Below, piece by piece: positions 8,487 to 15,774 of a stretch of 64,000 nucleotides of DNA (within the stretch, counting starts at the first letter, position 1; each line of letters begins with the position of its first letter). A model generated the notes under the pieces. It ran no database searches. It was not told where the DNA came from and saw only the letters and a list, made by a program, of their open reading frames with translations. The DNA comes from an uncultured Pseudomonadota bacterium (GTDB taxonomy: Bacteria > Myxococcota_A > Polyangia > Nannocystales > Nannocystaceae): assembly GCA_913061055.1 (NCBI GenBank), contig CAJXVA010000001.1, positions 1-64,000 on the forward strand, written 5' to 3'. A program made the translations under genes and the position numbers.

Positions 8487-10025
8487 ATGAGTAGGAAACC
8501 GAGAATCAACGAGCTCCACCCCCTGCGCCGCCGTCGCTTCATGCAGGCGATCGGAGCGGCTGTGGGCACACCGTTCTTTTGCGGCGGGCTCGCAGCGGGC
8601 TTTCGTTTTGCCCTCAACGAAGAGCTGTTTGGCACCGCCCACGCATACACGCAGGCAGACCTGGTCCCGACCTACCTCATCGAGATCAACCTGCGCGACC
8701 AGTGGGACTTCGGGCACGTGTTCGTGCCTCCGAGTCTCGCCACGGCGCAGAACCTGACGCGTGGAGAAGGGGGCGACGCCTGCTGCCTGTATTACATGCC
8801 CGAGGAGATCACCGACGGTGGGCAGGGGCTGTATCTCACCCCCGACTCCACCGCACTGATGCCCCACCTCGACTCGATCGCGGTGTGCGAGACCAACGAG
8901 CTGTGTATCGGGTCGATTCACGGTCACGAGGCCGTCAACGCAATGCGCTCGCCGGGCCGAAGCAAGACCCAGGGGTCGAAGGCGGCGGTCTGGGAGCAGG
9001 AGCCCGGCTTTGGCGAGCAGGGCAACGACTACTTCTACTCCACCACGCCCACCCCAGCGAGCCTGCACAACTACGTGCAGAAGCAGCTCGACCCGACGCT
9101 TCGCAACGGCATCGCGCTCAAGTACATCAGCCGCGCACACACCGTCTGCCACTTCGCCGGGACCAAGCCCGAAGGCGAGCTCACCCGGATCCAAAGCGTC
9201 CAGGAGCTGTTCGACACGTTCCCAGACACCGTCGAAGACCTCAACATCTTGCCCACCCCGCAAGAAGCTCAGCTCTTGGCGGAGGCGGTCCAGCGCGTGG
9301 ACTCGAAGTTCCTCGATCGCAACGGCTTCAACACCGCCGCCCGCGAACGACACGACGGCAACCTCACCGAGGCGACGGGTCTGTGGCACAGCGGAGACTC
9401 GAAGGTCGTGTCCATGCCGCTGACCGAAGAAGAGGTCGCGTACTGGAGCGCGGGCGTCCCCGATCAGGTCGGCGACAACCTCAAGGCCAATATTTGGGAA
9501 CAGGTCGCTTGGGCGTTCAAGCTGATCTCCAACGACGTCACGCGCTCGGTCGCCCTGGAGTTTGACTACCTCGACGTCCACGAAACCCGCTCCCAGAGCG
9601 TCATGAACACGATGGGCCTGCAGGCGTCCTTGCCACTGGCCCGGCTCATCGAGTCCCTCAAGGCGGCGGGTATCTACGAGCAGACGCTGATCGTCGTCTA
9701 CAGCGCCGACGGTGGGCGTGCCCCCAACGGAAACTCCTACGGCAACTCGGGGAAGAACACGTTTGTGATGGCGGGCCGCAACGTCAAGGGCGGCTACTAC
9801 GGAGACGTGAGCATCGCCGGCAACACGGGCTCCGGACACACCTACGGCTATCACGTGCCCAACGAGAGCGGAGCACCGCAAGCCCCAGTGACCGACAACT
9901 CCAACCGCCTGTCAGGGTCCAGATCGTGGCGCACGGTCATGAGCGCGCTCGAGATGCCCGACGACCTCTGCGACGAGTTCGAGGACGTCGCTGGAATCAA
10001 CCCGCTGAGTTTCATGCTCACCTGA
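8487..10025 (+). CDS. DUF1501-like exported protein with Tat-like signal
   Basis: The 512-residue protein begins with a twin-arginine-type leader (HPLRRRRFMQAIGAAVGTPFF). The body resembles the DUF1501 group, which is related to the alkaline phosphatase/sulfatase fold: MSLPLTEEE-like core strands, IYEQTLIVVYSADGGRAPNG, then SYGNSGKNTFVMAGRNVKGG and GSGHTYGYHVP. It has a GGAG ribosome site that overlaps the end of the haem-c gene. In this family such proteins are usually encoded right after a multi-domain haem protein, as here. The reaction is not known. The family call is fairly sure; catalytic residues cannot be assigned from sequence alone. Confidence 0.72.
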   Translation: MSRKPRINELHPLRRRRFMQAIGAAVGTPFFCGGLAAGFRFALNEELFGTAHAYTQADLVPTYLIEINLRDQWDFGHVFVPPSLATAQNLTRGEGGDACCLYYMPEEITDGGQGLYLTPDSTALMPHLDSIAVCETNELCIGSIHGHEAVNAMRSPGRSKTQGSKAAVWEQEPGFGEQGNDYFYSTTPTPASLHNYVQKQLDPTLRNGIALKYISRAHTVCHFAGTKPEGELTRIQSVQELFDTFPDTVEDLNILPTPQEAQLLAEAVQRVDSKFLDRNGFNTAARERHDGNLTEATGLWHSGDSKVVSMPLTEEEVAYWSAGVPDQVGDNLKANIWEQVAWAFKLISNDVTRSVALEFDYLDVHETRSQSVMNTMGLQASLPLARLIESLKAAGIYEQTLIVVYSADGGRAPNGNSYGNSGKNTFVMAGRNVKGGYYGDVSIAGNTGSGHTYGYHVPNESGAPQAPVTDNSNRLSGSRSWRTVMSALEMPDDLCDEFEDVAGINPLSFMLT

Positions 10026-10038
10026 AGGACCGCAAACG

Positions 10039-10671
10039 ATGAAGAACCGACTCTTTGTGGTCCCCGCCCTTGCGGCCCTGCTCACCATGGGCTGCTACTC
10101 CGGTGTCGATGTCCAACCCGGCGGCCTTGGGCTGCCGGAAGGCGGGCAAGATGATGACGCCCCTCCCGAGCCCACCGGCGAGGAACCCGAGCCCGACGCC
10201 CCCTCGGATGACGACACGGATCCGTCGGACGACGAACCCGAAACCGCCGAAGACCCATTCGAAGTCCCGAACCACGAGGTCAGGCTGCTGCCGTTCGGGG
10301 TCCGCATGAACAACCTCGCGCGACTCCTCGATGTGGAGCAGGACCACTTCGTCTTCGACGAGCTCTACATGCGCCGCACGATGCTCGGCGACCATGACTA
10401 CGCCAATGGCGTGGCTCCCGACTTGTCGTGGAGTCCGACCAAGATGAGCGTCTGGGTGAAGGGCCTGGTGCCGGTCTGCAACTCGGCGCAGTGGCTGGCC
10501 CGCTATCCCAACCTCAGCGCCGACCCAGCGCCGTTGCTGCGAGATGTCCTCGCCCGGGACCCCGACGCAGACGAGCTCGCCGCCTACCAAGCGTTGGCAA
10601 CGAACGCCGAACGCCCGGACGAGCTCACCTGCCTCGCCGCCCTCAGCTCCCTCGATTTCGTCGCACGATGA
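10039..10671 (+). CDS. Small lipoprotein of the haem-c/lectin operon
   Basis: This 210-residue lipoprotein starts at an ATG with AAGGA upstream. The signal ends in LLTMGC (Cys19). An acidic Pro/Asp/Glu linker (residues about 30-80) precedes a compact domain of about 125 residues rich in Leu, Asp and Trp (LPFGVRMNNLARLLD, DLSWSPTKMSVWVKGLVPVCNSAQW, DPDADELAAYQALA). It begins 13 bases after the DUF1501-like gene and its stop overlaps the next start as ATGA. No catalytic motif is visible. By position it may be an accessory subunit of the neighbouring proteins, but that is inference. Confidence 0.68.
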   Translation: MKNRLFVVPALAALLTMGCYSGVDVQPGGLGLPEGGQDDDAPPEPTGEEPEPDAPSDDDTDPSDDEPETAEDPFEVPNHEVRLLPFGVRMNNLARLLDVEQDHFVFDELYMRRTMLGDHDYANGVAPDLSWSPTKMSVWVKGLVPVCNSAQWLARYPNLSADPAPLLRDVLARDPDADELAAYQALATNAERPDELTCLAALSSLDFVAR

Positions 10672-11480
10672 CCTGGCGCATCGCGATTGTGCTCCTGTGC
10701 CCGCTGCTCCTGGCATGCGACACCGCTGGCCAAGACGAGCGTCCTGCCGACACCGAGGCTGAACCCGCGGGTTCTTCGACGACGGACCCGGCCGCGAGCA
10801 CGGGCGAGCCCGAGGACGACGATGCAGGGTCCAGCGGAAGCACATCGGGCGGGAGCTCGAGCTCGGGGCCCGGTTGCACCCCCCTGCCGTGGTTTCCGGA
10901 CCTGGACGACGATGGCTTTGGTCCGGACGACGCGGTCGTGATGACCTGTGATCCTCCGCCCGATCATGTACCCAGCGGGGGCGACTGCAACGACGCCGAT
11001 CCCTCGGTCAACATCACGGTGGATGAGGTCTGCGACGCGGTCGACAACGACTGCGACGGCTTCGTCGATGAGCCCGCCGAGACAAACACGAGCTGCGGCG
11101 GGTGCTCGCTGTTTGAGATCGAGTCCCGCGGCTACGCGGTCTGTCCCGAGCCCTCCTCTTGGAGCGAAGCACAGGCCCATTGCGAGACGGGATTCGGCGG
11201 CACCTTGGTCGTCATCGACGCGTCCGCCGAGAACACGGAGGTTGTCGCGCTCGCCGGCGCCAAGCTCCCGGCCATCTGGATCGGGCTCTCAGACCTGCGA
11301 ACCGAAGGAGCTTTCGTCTGGGCCGACGGCACCCCGCTGGAGTTCACCAACTGGAACGCCGGTGAGCCCAACGATGCCGCCGCCAATGAGGACTGCACCC
11401 AGCTCGCGGCCGCCACGGGCTACTGGAACGACTTGGACTGCGTCACACCGCTCCCGTACATCTGCGAAGTCGCACTGTAG
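10668..11480 (+). CDS. Lipoprotein with MopE-type motif and C-type lectin domain
   Basis: The 270-residue lipoprotein has lipobox LLLAC (Cys17) and a Ser/Gly/Asp linker. A MopE-type metal-binding motif follows (DLDDDGFGPDDAV, GGDCNDADPSVN, CDAVDNDCDGFVDE), then a C-terminal C-type lectin domain of about 115 residues. The lectin shows WSEAQAHC, WIGLSDL, WADG, EPND and YWNDLDC; the EPN/WND pair is the classical calcium-dependent sugar-binding set that favours mannose-type sugars. The start is set by the ATGA overlap with the previous gene; a long upstream extension in this frame is a shadow. It is the last gene of the unit. Surface sugar recognition is inferred from the motifs. Confidence 0.82.
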   Translation: MTWRIAIVLLCPLLLACDTAGQDERPADTEAEPAGSSTTDPAASTGEPEDDDAGSSGSTSGGSSSSGPGCTPLPWFPDLDDDGFGPDDAVVMTCDPPPDHVPSGGDCNDADPSVNITVDEVCDAVDNDCDGFVDEPAETNTSCGGCSLFEIESRGYAVCPEPSSWSEAQAHCETGFGGTLVVIDASAENTEVVALAGAKLPAIWIGLSDLRTEGAFVWADGTPLEFTNWNAGEPNDAAANEDCTQLAAATGYWNDLDCVTPLPYICEVAL

Positions 11481-11497
11481 CGGGAGCGGAGTGGGTC

Positions 11498-11515
11498 GAG
11501 CTGCGAGGGCAGCTC
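11498..11515. terminator. Hairpin between convergent genes
   Basis: A perfect 7-base stem (GAGCTGC/GCAGCTC) with a 4-base loop lies 18 bases after the lectin gene stop and touches the stop codon of the convergent cpoB-like gene. It has no T tract. A bidirectional terminator is plausible by position. Confidence 0.4.
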
Positions 11516-12407
11516 AGCTGTCGGTCGCGGGCTTCTTGCCGTCGCTGCAGATGTCGCCCTTGTCGGCCTTGAGGATGCCGATCTGCTCCTTGGCCTTGTC
11601 CTTGTAGTGCGCCGGCGCCTTGGTCTTCTTCTGACGCAGGGCGTCGAAGTAGGCGATGGCGTTTTGGCACTGGCCGAGCTTGGCGAAGGCGAGACCCGAG
11701 TAGTAGAGGGCGTCGGGGATGACGGCGTCCTTCGGGCTCTCCTGGATGACTCGGTAGAACTCACCAAGCGCTTGGCGATATTCGCGAGCGCTGAAGAAGG
11801 TGAGACCGATGTTGAACCGGACCTCGGCGATCTTGGAGTCGGTGGGGTAGCGGGACTCGTAGGTGCGCCACAGTCGCCGGGAAGCCTTGTACTTCTTGGC
11901 CTTGAACTGCTTGTCGGCCTCGGCCCACAGCTCGGTCTTGCTCTCCGGGATGTTGGTGGCCTCGTTGAGCTTCTCCTCGAGCGCCAACAAGCGGATGTCC
12001 ACGTCACCTCGAAGCTCGGTGAGCTCCTGCTTGGCGGCTGTCGCCATGAAGTCGGCGTTCTCGGCCGCACCTCGGAGCTCCTGCGTATCGGTTTCGAGGT
12101 TGTCGACCCGCAGGCCCAGGTCGGCCTGGTTGCGGCGAAGCACCTCATCGAGTTCGGCGAGCTTGGTCTCGAGTTGCTCGGTGAGCGACTCGACCTTGGC
12201 CAGCGTCTCTTCGGTGTTCTTGTCCTGCGCGACGACTTCCTTGCGCAGCTTGTCGACCTCTTTGGCCAAGTCGTCTTGGTCCGCCTTGAGGGCGATGCAG
12301 CCCGTCGAAAAGACCCCGCAAAGCCCAAGGGCCCCGACCATGGCCAAAGCCGTGGTTGAAGCCCTCGTGCGCTGCGAGACCAGAGAGATGATGCTCATGG
12401 TCTTCAT
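11514..12407 (-). CDS. CpoB/YbgF-like Tol-Pal lipoprotein
   Basis: The 297-residue protein has a long signal ending in FSTGC (Cys37). A coiled coil follows (about residues 40-150, heptads such as LAKEVDKLRKEVVAQDKNTEE), then a C-terminal TPR domain (FKAKKYKASRRLWRTYESRYP, DALYYSGLAFAKLGQCQNAI). This order matches CpoB/YbgF, the periplasmic partner of Tol-Pal, except that E. coli CpoB is not lipidated. It begins 9 bases after pal, with AGGAA before the ATG, so the two are one operon. tolB, tolA, tolQ and tolR are not in the window. A role in outer-membrane constriction or integrity is inferred from the family. Confidence 0.78.
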   Translation of the reverse strand: MKTMSIISLVSQRTRASTTALAMVGALGLCGVFSTGCIALKADQDDLAKEVDKLRKEVVAQDKNTEETLAKVESLTEQLETKLAELDEVLRRNQADLGLRVDNLETDTQELRGAAENADFMATAAKQELTELRGDVDIRLLALEEKLNEATNIPESKTELWAEADKQFKAKKYKASRRLWRTYESRYPTDSKIAEVRFNIGLTFFSAREYRQALGEFYRVIQESPKDAVIPDALYYSGLAFAKLGQCQNAIAYFDALRQKKTKAPAHYKDKAKEQIGILKADKGDICSDGKKPATDS

Positions 12408-12416
12408 GATGGATTC

Positions 12417-13268
12417 CTACGGAAAGATGAACTCGACGCGACGGTCCTTGGACCAGGACGACTCGTCGGTTCCGATCGCCTCGAGGTTGCCCTTGGAGAT
12501 GACCTGCAGGTTCTCTCCGGTGACACCCTTGGTCTCGAGGTAGCTCTTGACCGACTGACCGCGACGGTCGGTGAGCATGATGTTGTACTCCTCGGTGCCA
12601 CGCGCATCGGCGTGTGCTTCGAGGTAGACGAGCGTGCCCTGCTCGACCAGGCACGTTGCGATCTGGTCCAGCTGCTCCTGCGCTTCGGGCTGGATCTTCG
12701 GGCTGTCGAAGCCGAAGTAGATTGCGTCGATTCCGCATGGGTTGGTGCCGCCGCCCTCGATCCCCGAGAAGACGCACATACCCCCGTCGCAGATTTCATC
12801 CATCGCACATTGGTCGTCGGTTGTGCACTGACCACCCCCTGCGCCGCCTCCGGAGCAGGTGCCCGTGGCCAGATCGCAGGTACCGCCCTCACACGAGAGG
12901 TCGTCGACGCAGCTGGAGCAGGCGCCGGCCGTGCAGACGAGGCCGCCGGCACAGTCGAAGGTCTGGGTGCATGGGGATCCGAGCGAACCCTGACCACCGT
13001 CTCCAGTGGGGATGGCGCTTGGGTCGGTGCAGCGGAACTCAAAGCAGACAAGGTCCTCACCATTGGGGCCTTTGGCCGCGCAATCGGTGTCGGTGGTGCA
13101 GTTCTGGCACTTGCCATCGACGCACTTCTCACCGAGGTCGGCCTTGCAGTGCTTGTCCTTCTTGCACTCGGGGTATTCAGGTTTCTTGCAGCCCACGAGC
13201 GGCGCGCTCAAAGCGAACGCTGCAGCGACGAGGGAGAACGAGGCGAGGCGGGGCAGAAATGATCGCAT
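12417..13268 (-). CDS. pal: Pal-like OmpA-domain lipoprotein with Cys-rich insert
   Basis: The 283-residue lipoprotein has lipobox LVGC (Cys27). A Cys-rich region of about 130 residues follows (CKKDKHCKADLGEKC, CQNCTTDTDC, CSSCVDDLSCEGGTC, CTTDDQC), then an OmpA/Pal peptidoglycan-binding domain (YFGFDSPKIQPEAQEQLDQI, EAHADARGTEEYN, LTDRRGQSVKSYL, SKDRRVEFIF). The Asp and Arg of TDRRGQSV are the usual diaminopimelate-binding residues. Ordinary Pal has only a short linker, so the Cys-rich insert is unusual for the wider family. The ATG at 13268 is chosen for the signal; the upstream extension is spurious. It is the first gene of a pair with the cpoB-like gene. Confidence 0.82.
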   Translation of the reverse strand: MRSFLPRLASFSLVAAAFALSAPLVGCKKPEYPECKKDKHCKADLGEKCVDGKCQNCTTDTDCAAKGPNGEDLVCFEFRCTDPSAIPTGDGGQGSLGSPCTQTFDCAGGLVCTAGACSSCVDDLSCEGGTCDLATGTCSGGGAGGGQCTTDDQCAMDEICDGGMCVFSGIEGGGTNPCGIDAIYFGFDSPKIQPEAQEQLDQIATCLVEQGTLVYLEAHADARGTEEYNIMLTDRRGQSVKSYLETKGVTGENLQVISKGNLEAIGTDESSWSKDRRVEFIFP

Positions 13269-13366
13269 CGTGGGTGTCTTTCGTTGGCGGGGGAGTGGTC
13301 CCGGAACACCCTCTATGGGTATTTCGCGGGCACTTGAAGGCGGTTCTATCACGGCGAGGGGGGGTG

Positions 13367-13942
13367 TCAACCGCGCGAAACCTCGGCCCGAATGCGGATC
13401 TCGTAAACCTGCGCACCCACCCGAACTCGACGCCGCAGCCGGCCTTCTGTGGTCGTTTCGATGTCGGCCCGAGCGACGACAAGCGCCTCATCGTCAAGCT
13501 TCAACGTAGGTCCAACGCCCAGGCGATGGAGCAAGTAGTCCCCCACATCCACGGTTTTATAGGGAGCTTCGGCGACCTCGAGGTCCCACTCGACCTCCAC
13601 CGCGTCGGGGTGATGGTGCGGAACGACCGCCAAATCCAGCCGATGCCGGCCGGAGGGGGTCAACAGAACGGCCGAGTACTTGAGACGATGGCCGTCCCGG
13701 ACGGTGACCGATTGCGGTCGCATGACCCGAGGCATTCGGCCTTTCTTCGCGTTCCGCGTCGGCGTCACATCGACGATCTCGACGGTGACATCCAGCGGCC
13801 ACAGCTCTCGTGCATTTTGCCCGGTCATGGGCGTCGCCAGGCTGTCCGCAGCGAGACTGGGCAGCGGAGCAAACGAGACGGCCGCCAGGCCGAGTACGGC
13901 CGTGGAGATTCGGCGAAACGTTGACGTGGGAGCGCGTCGCAT
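13367..13942 (-). CDS. Exported protein of unknown function
   Basis: The 191-residue product carries a Sec signal (STAVLGLAAVSFAPLPSLAAD). The mature part is rich in short beta strands and basic residues (LDVTVEIVDVTPTRNAKKGR, VRDGHRLKYSAVLL, VGDYLLHRLGVGPTLKL, RRVRVGAQVYEIRI). No family is recognised. The ATG at 13942 fits the signal best, although no clear ribosome site is visible, and the frame extends upstream to 14065. It lies 98 bases before pal on the same strand and might be co-transcribed with it. Divergent from the metalloprotease gene. Confidence 0.6.
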   Translation of the reverse strand: MRRAPTSTFRRISTAVLGLAAVSFAPLPSLAADSLATPMTGQNARELWPLDVTVEIVDVTPTRNAKKGRMPRVMRPQSVTVRDGHRLKYSAVLLTPSGRHRLDLAVVPHHHPDAVEVEWDLEVAEAPYKTVDVGDYLLHRLGVGPTLKLDDEALVVARADIETTTEGRLRRRVRVGAQVYEIRIRAEVSRG

Positions 13943-14076
13943 GCTGCCAAGGAGGCACAGGTTGCGCGGGTATCTCAACTTTTCGGCGCGGGACGGAGAT
14001 CCCGCGCGTTGCGCAAAAAAGTTGCGTCGGCATTTTTTCGCCAACCACTCGCCGCCGAGCACCACTGACCTTTCAC

Positions 14077-15069
14077 ATGATGACTCGAACTGTTCGACCG
14101 CTCGTATCCCTGCTCGTGCCCCTGGCCCTCGCGCTCTCAGGGTGCGGCGAAGAGGGAGCCGGCCCTGATGCGCCGGAGGCGGAGGAATCCGAGGACGTCC
14201 AGCCAGCCGAGGTGGAGGTGGGGGAGTTTGTGGACGGCGCCCAGCCCGGTGACGTTGTCGAAGTCGAGGACGGGATCACGGTCCGGGTCCCGGAGCCGGG
14301 CAACCTGGTCGCGGTCGAGGTCATGTATGAAGACGGAAACACTGCCGTCGCAACGCTGGTGAACGACACCGACCGTGGGGTCTTCCTGCTGCATCCGGAC
14401 GAGCACCTGCTCGGCCCCCCCGAGGGGACCGCGGCCGCCTGCGCCACGAAGTGCGACGACACGTCGTACTCCCACGTGTTTGCAAACCAAGGTGTTCGCG
14501 CAAAGTGGAAGTCACGTTTGGAGTGGTCGTACCGGCACACGAACAGCCCGATCGGCAAGAGCAACGCCATCGACGCGTTCAAACACGCAGCCGTCGCCAT
14601 TCCCAAGCAGCGCAACAGCTGCAGCATGTCCGACGAAAGCAGCGCGACCCAACGATATCTCGGCGAGACCTCTCGCAAACCCAACATCACCAAGAGCGGC
14701 TCGCAGATCAACTGCGAGGCTCCCGACGGGCACAACGTCATCGGCTGGGGTGCGATCGCGGGCGGCACGCTTGCTGTCACCTGTACCTACGCATCGAGCG
14801 ACGGCACGAACACGTACCGGATCGTCGAGGCGGACCAGCGCTACGACACCAGCAACCAGAACTGGTACGCGGGGAACGCGGTCCCGAACAACTGCAACAA
14901 CCGCTACTCGCTTCGGGGCGTCGCAACGCACGAGTTTGGCCACGCATACGGCCTGGGGCACACGCCGGCCCAGTGCAACCAAGTCATGGCGCCATCCACC
15001 TCGGACTGCACGTCGAGAAACCGCAAGCTCGGCCGCGGCGACGTCCGCGGGGTCCGAAACTTGTACTGA
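14077..15069 (+). CDS. Metzincin-type zinc metalloprotease lipoprotein
   Basis: The 330-residue lipoprotein has lipobox LSGC (Cys23) and an acidic linker. A beta-rich region follows, then a C-terminal protease core. The zinc site is HEFGHAYGLGH at residues 285-295 (HExxHxxGxxH), followed by a Met-turn candidate in NQVMAP (Met304). The arrangement resembles matrixin-like secreted proteases. Paired cysteines (ACATKC, SCSM, INC, VTC, NNC, AQC, DC) suggest several disulphides. Two adjacent ATG codons at 14077 and 14080 are both possible. Upstream in-frame sequence to 13810 is not used because it would hide the signal. Activity as a surface endopeptidase is well supported by the motif; the substrate is unknown. 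Confidence 0.85.
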   Translation: MMTRTVRPLVSLLVPLALALSGCGEEGAGPDAPEAEESEDVQPAEVEVGEFVDGAQPGDVVEVEDGITVRVPEPGNLVAVEVMYEDGNTAVATLVNDTDRGVFLLHPDEHLLGPPEGTAAACATKCDDTSYSHVFANQGVRAKWKSRLEWSYRHTNSPIGKSNAIDAFKHAAVAIPKQRNSCSMSDESSATQRYLGETSRKPNITKSGSQINCEAPDGHNVIGWGAIAGGTLAVTCTYASSDGTNTYRIVEADQRYDTSNQNWYAGNAVPNNCNNRYSLRGVATHEFGHAYGLGHTPAQCNQVMAPSTSDCTSRNRKLGRGDVRGVRNLY

Positions 15070-15075
15070 CCTCCA

Positions 15076-15098
15076 AGGGGCCTTTCACAAAGGCCCCT
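15076..15098 (+). terminator. Strong hairpin after metalloprotease gene
   Basis: A perfect 10-base inverted repeat (AGGGGCCTTT/AAAGGCCCCT) with a 3-base loop begins 7 bases after the metalloprotease stop. No T run follows, but the stem is strong and well placed for transcription termination. Confidence 0.6.
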
Positions 15099-15174
15099 CC
15101 CGCTGCGCCCGGCAAAGCCGCCCTTCGCTTCGCTCGCCGCGTCCGAGGTTGATAGGAGGTGCTCGAGTGTTGAG

Positions 15175-15774
15175 TCAGTCGGAGTCGACCACCGCTCGCA
15201 TCGACGCAATCCAGCGGTCGATATGGTCGGTGGTCGTCGCACGTGTACCGACTGGCAGCGAGTCGAGCGCGGCTGCCAACCGGTGACGTGCATTCGCGAG
15301 CCGCCACTTGATCGTCCCGGGGGCCACGCCCAGAACCGCAGCGATCTCCTTCGTCGTCATCTCCTCCCAGTAGTGCAGCTCGATCGTGATCTGTAGATCG
15401 AGGGGAAGCTGCCGGAGGGCGACGAGCAGGCGGCTTCGGTTCTCCTGCCGTTGGACGCCACCGGTCGGGGAGGTCACCGAGCGGGCGCTGAGATGGACGG
15501 CCTGTCGGAGACTCCGTCGAACGGCGCGGGTGTATTCGTGCCGGGCGATTCCCAGGACATACGCTCGAAACCCGTGCAGGCTCTTGACGCGATCGCGCCC
15601 CTCGACAGCGGCGAGAAATGTGCGCTGCGTCAGATCCTCCGCCCCCTGGTCGAGCTTGCGACGAAAGAAGCGGAGGACTGCGCGGGCATGCCTAGCCACC
15701 AGCTCGCTTCCAGCTGCGGTGTCCCCAGCCCGCCAAGCGGTGAGGAGCGCGGCATCGGTGTCTTTGGAGGTCAT
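15175..15774 (-). CDS. ECF-type RNA polymerase sigma factor
   Basis: The 199-residue protein has sigma region 2 at residues about 10-75 (DAALLTAWRAGDTAAGSELV, GAEDLTQRTFLAAVE, RAYVLGIARHEYTRAVRR). Sigma region 4 is near the C-terminus (LRQLPLDLQITIELHYWEEMTTKEIAAVLGVAPGTIKWRLANAR). It ends with a short tail. Its ATG overlaps the stop of the upstream Hanks kinase gene as ATGA. No anti-sigma factor is adjacent. In other kinase-linked ECF systems the kinase controls the sigma factor, and coupling here suggests the same, but that is inference. Promoter targets cannot be told from this window. Confidence 0.9.
   Translation of the reverse strand: MTSKDTDAALLTAWRAGDTAAGSELVARHARAVLRFFRRKLDQGAEDLTQRTFLAAVEGRDRVKSLHGFRAYVLGIARHEYTRAVRRSLRQAVHLSARSVTSPTGGVQRQENRSRLLVALRQLPLDLQITIELHYWEEMTTKEIAAVLGVAPGTIKWRLANARHRLAAALDSLPVGTRATTTDHIDRWIASMRAVVDSD

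Noticed and set aside
7317..9881. 854-codon open frame on the minus strand
   Set aside because: It lies fully antisense to the haem-c lipoprotein and DUF1501-like genes, has biased composition rich in Arg, Val and Gly, and shows no domain. High GC produces such long shadow frames.
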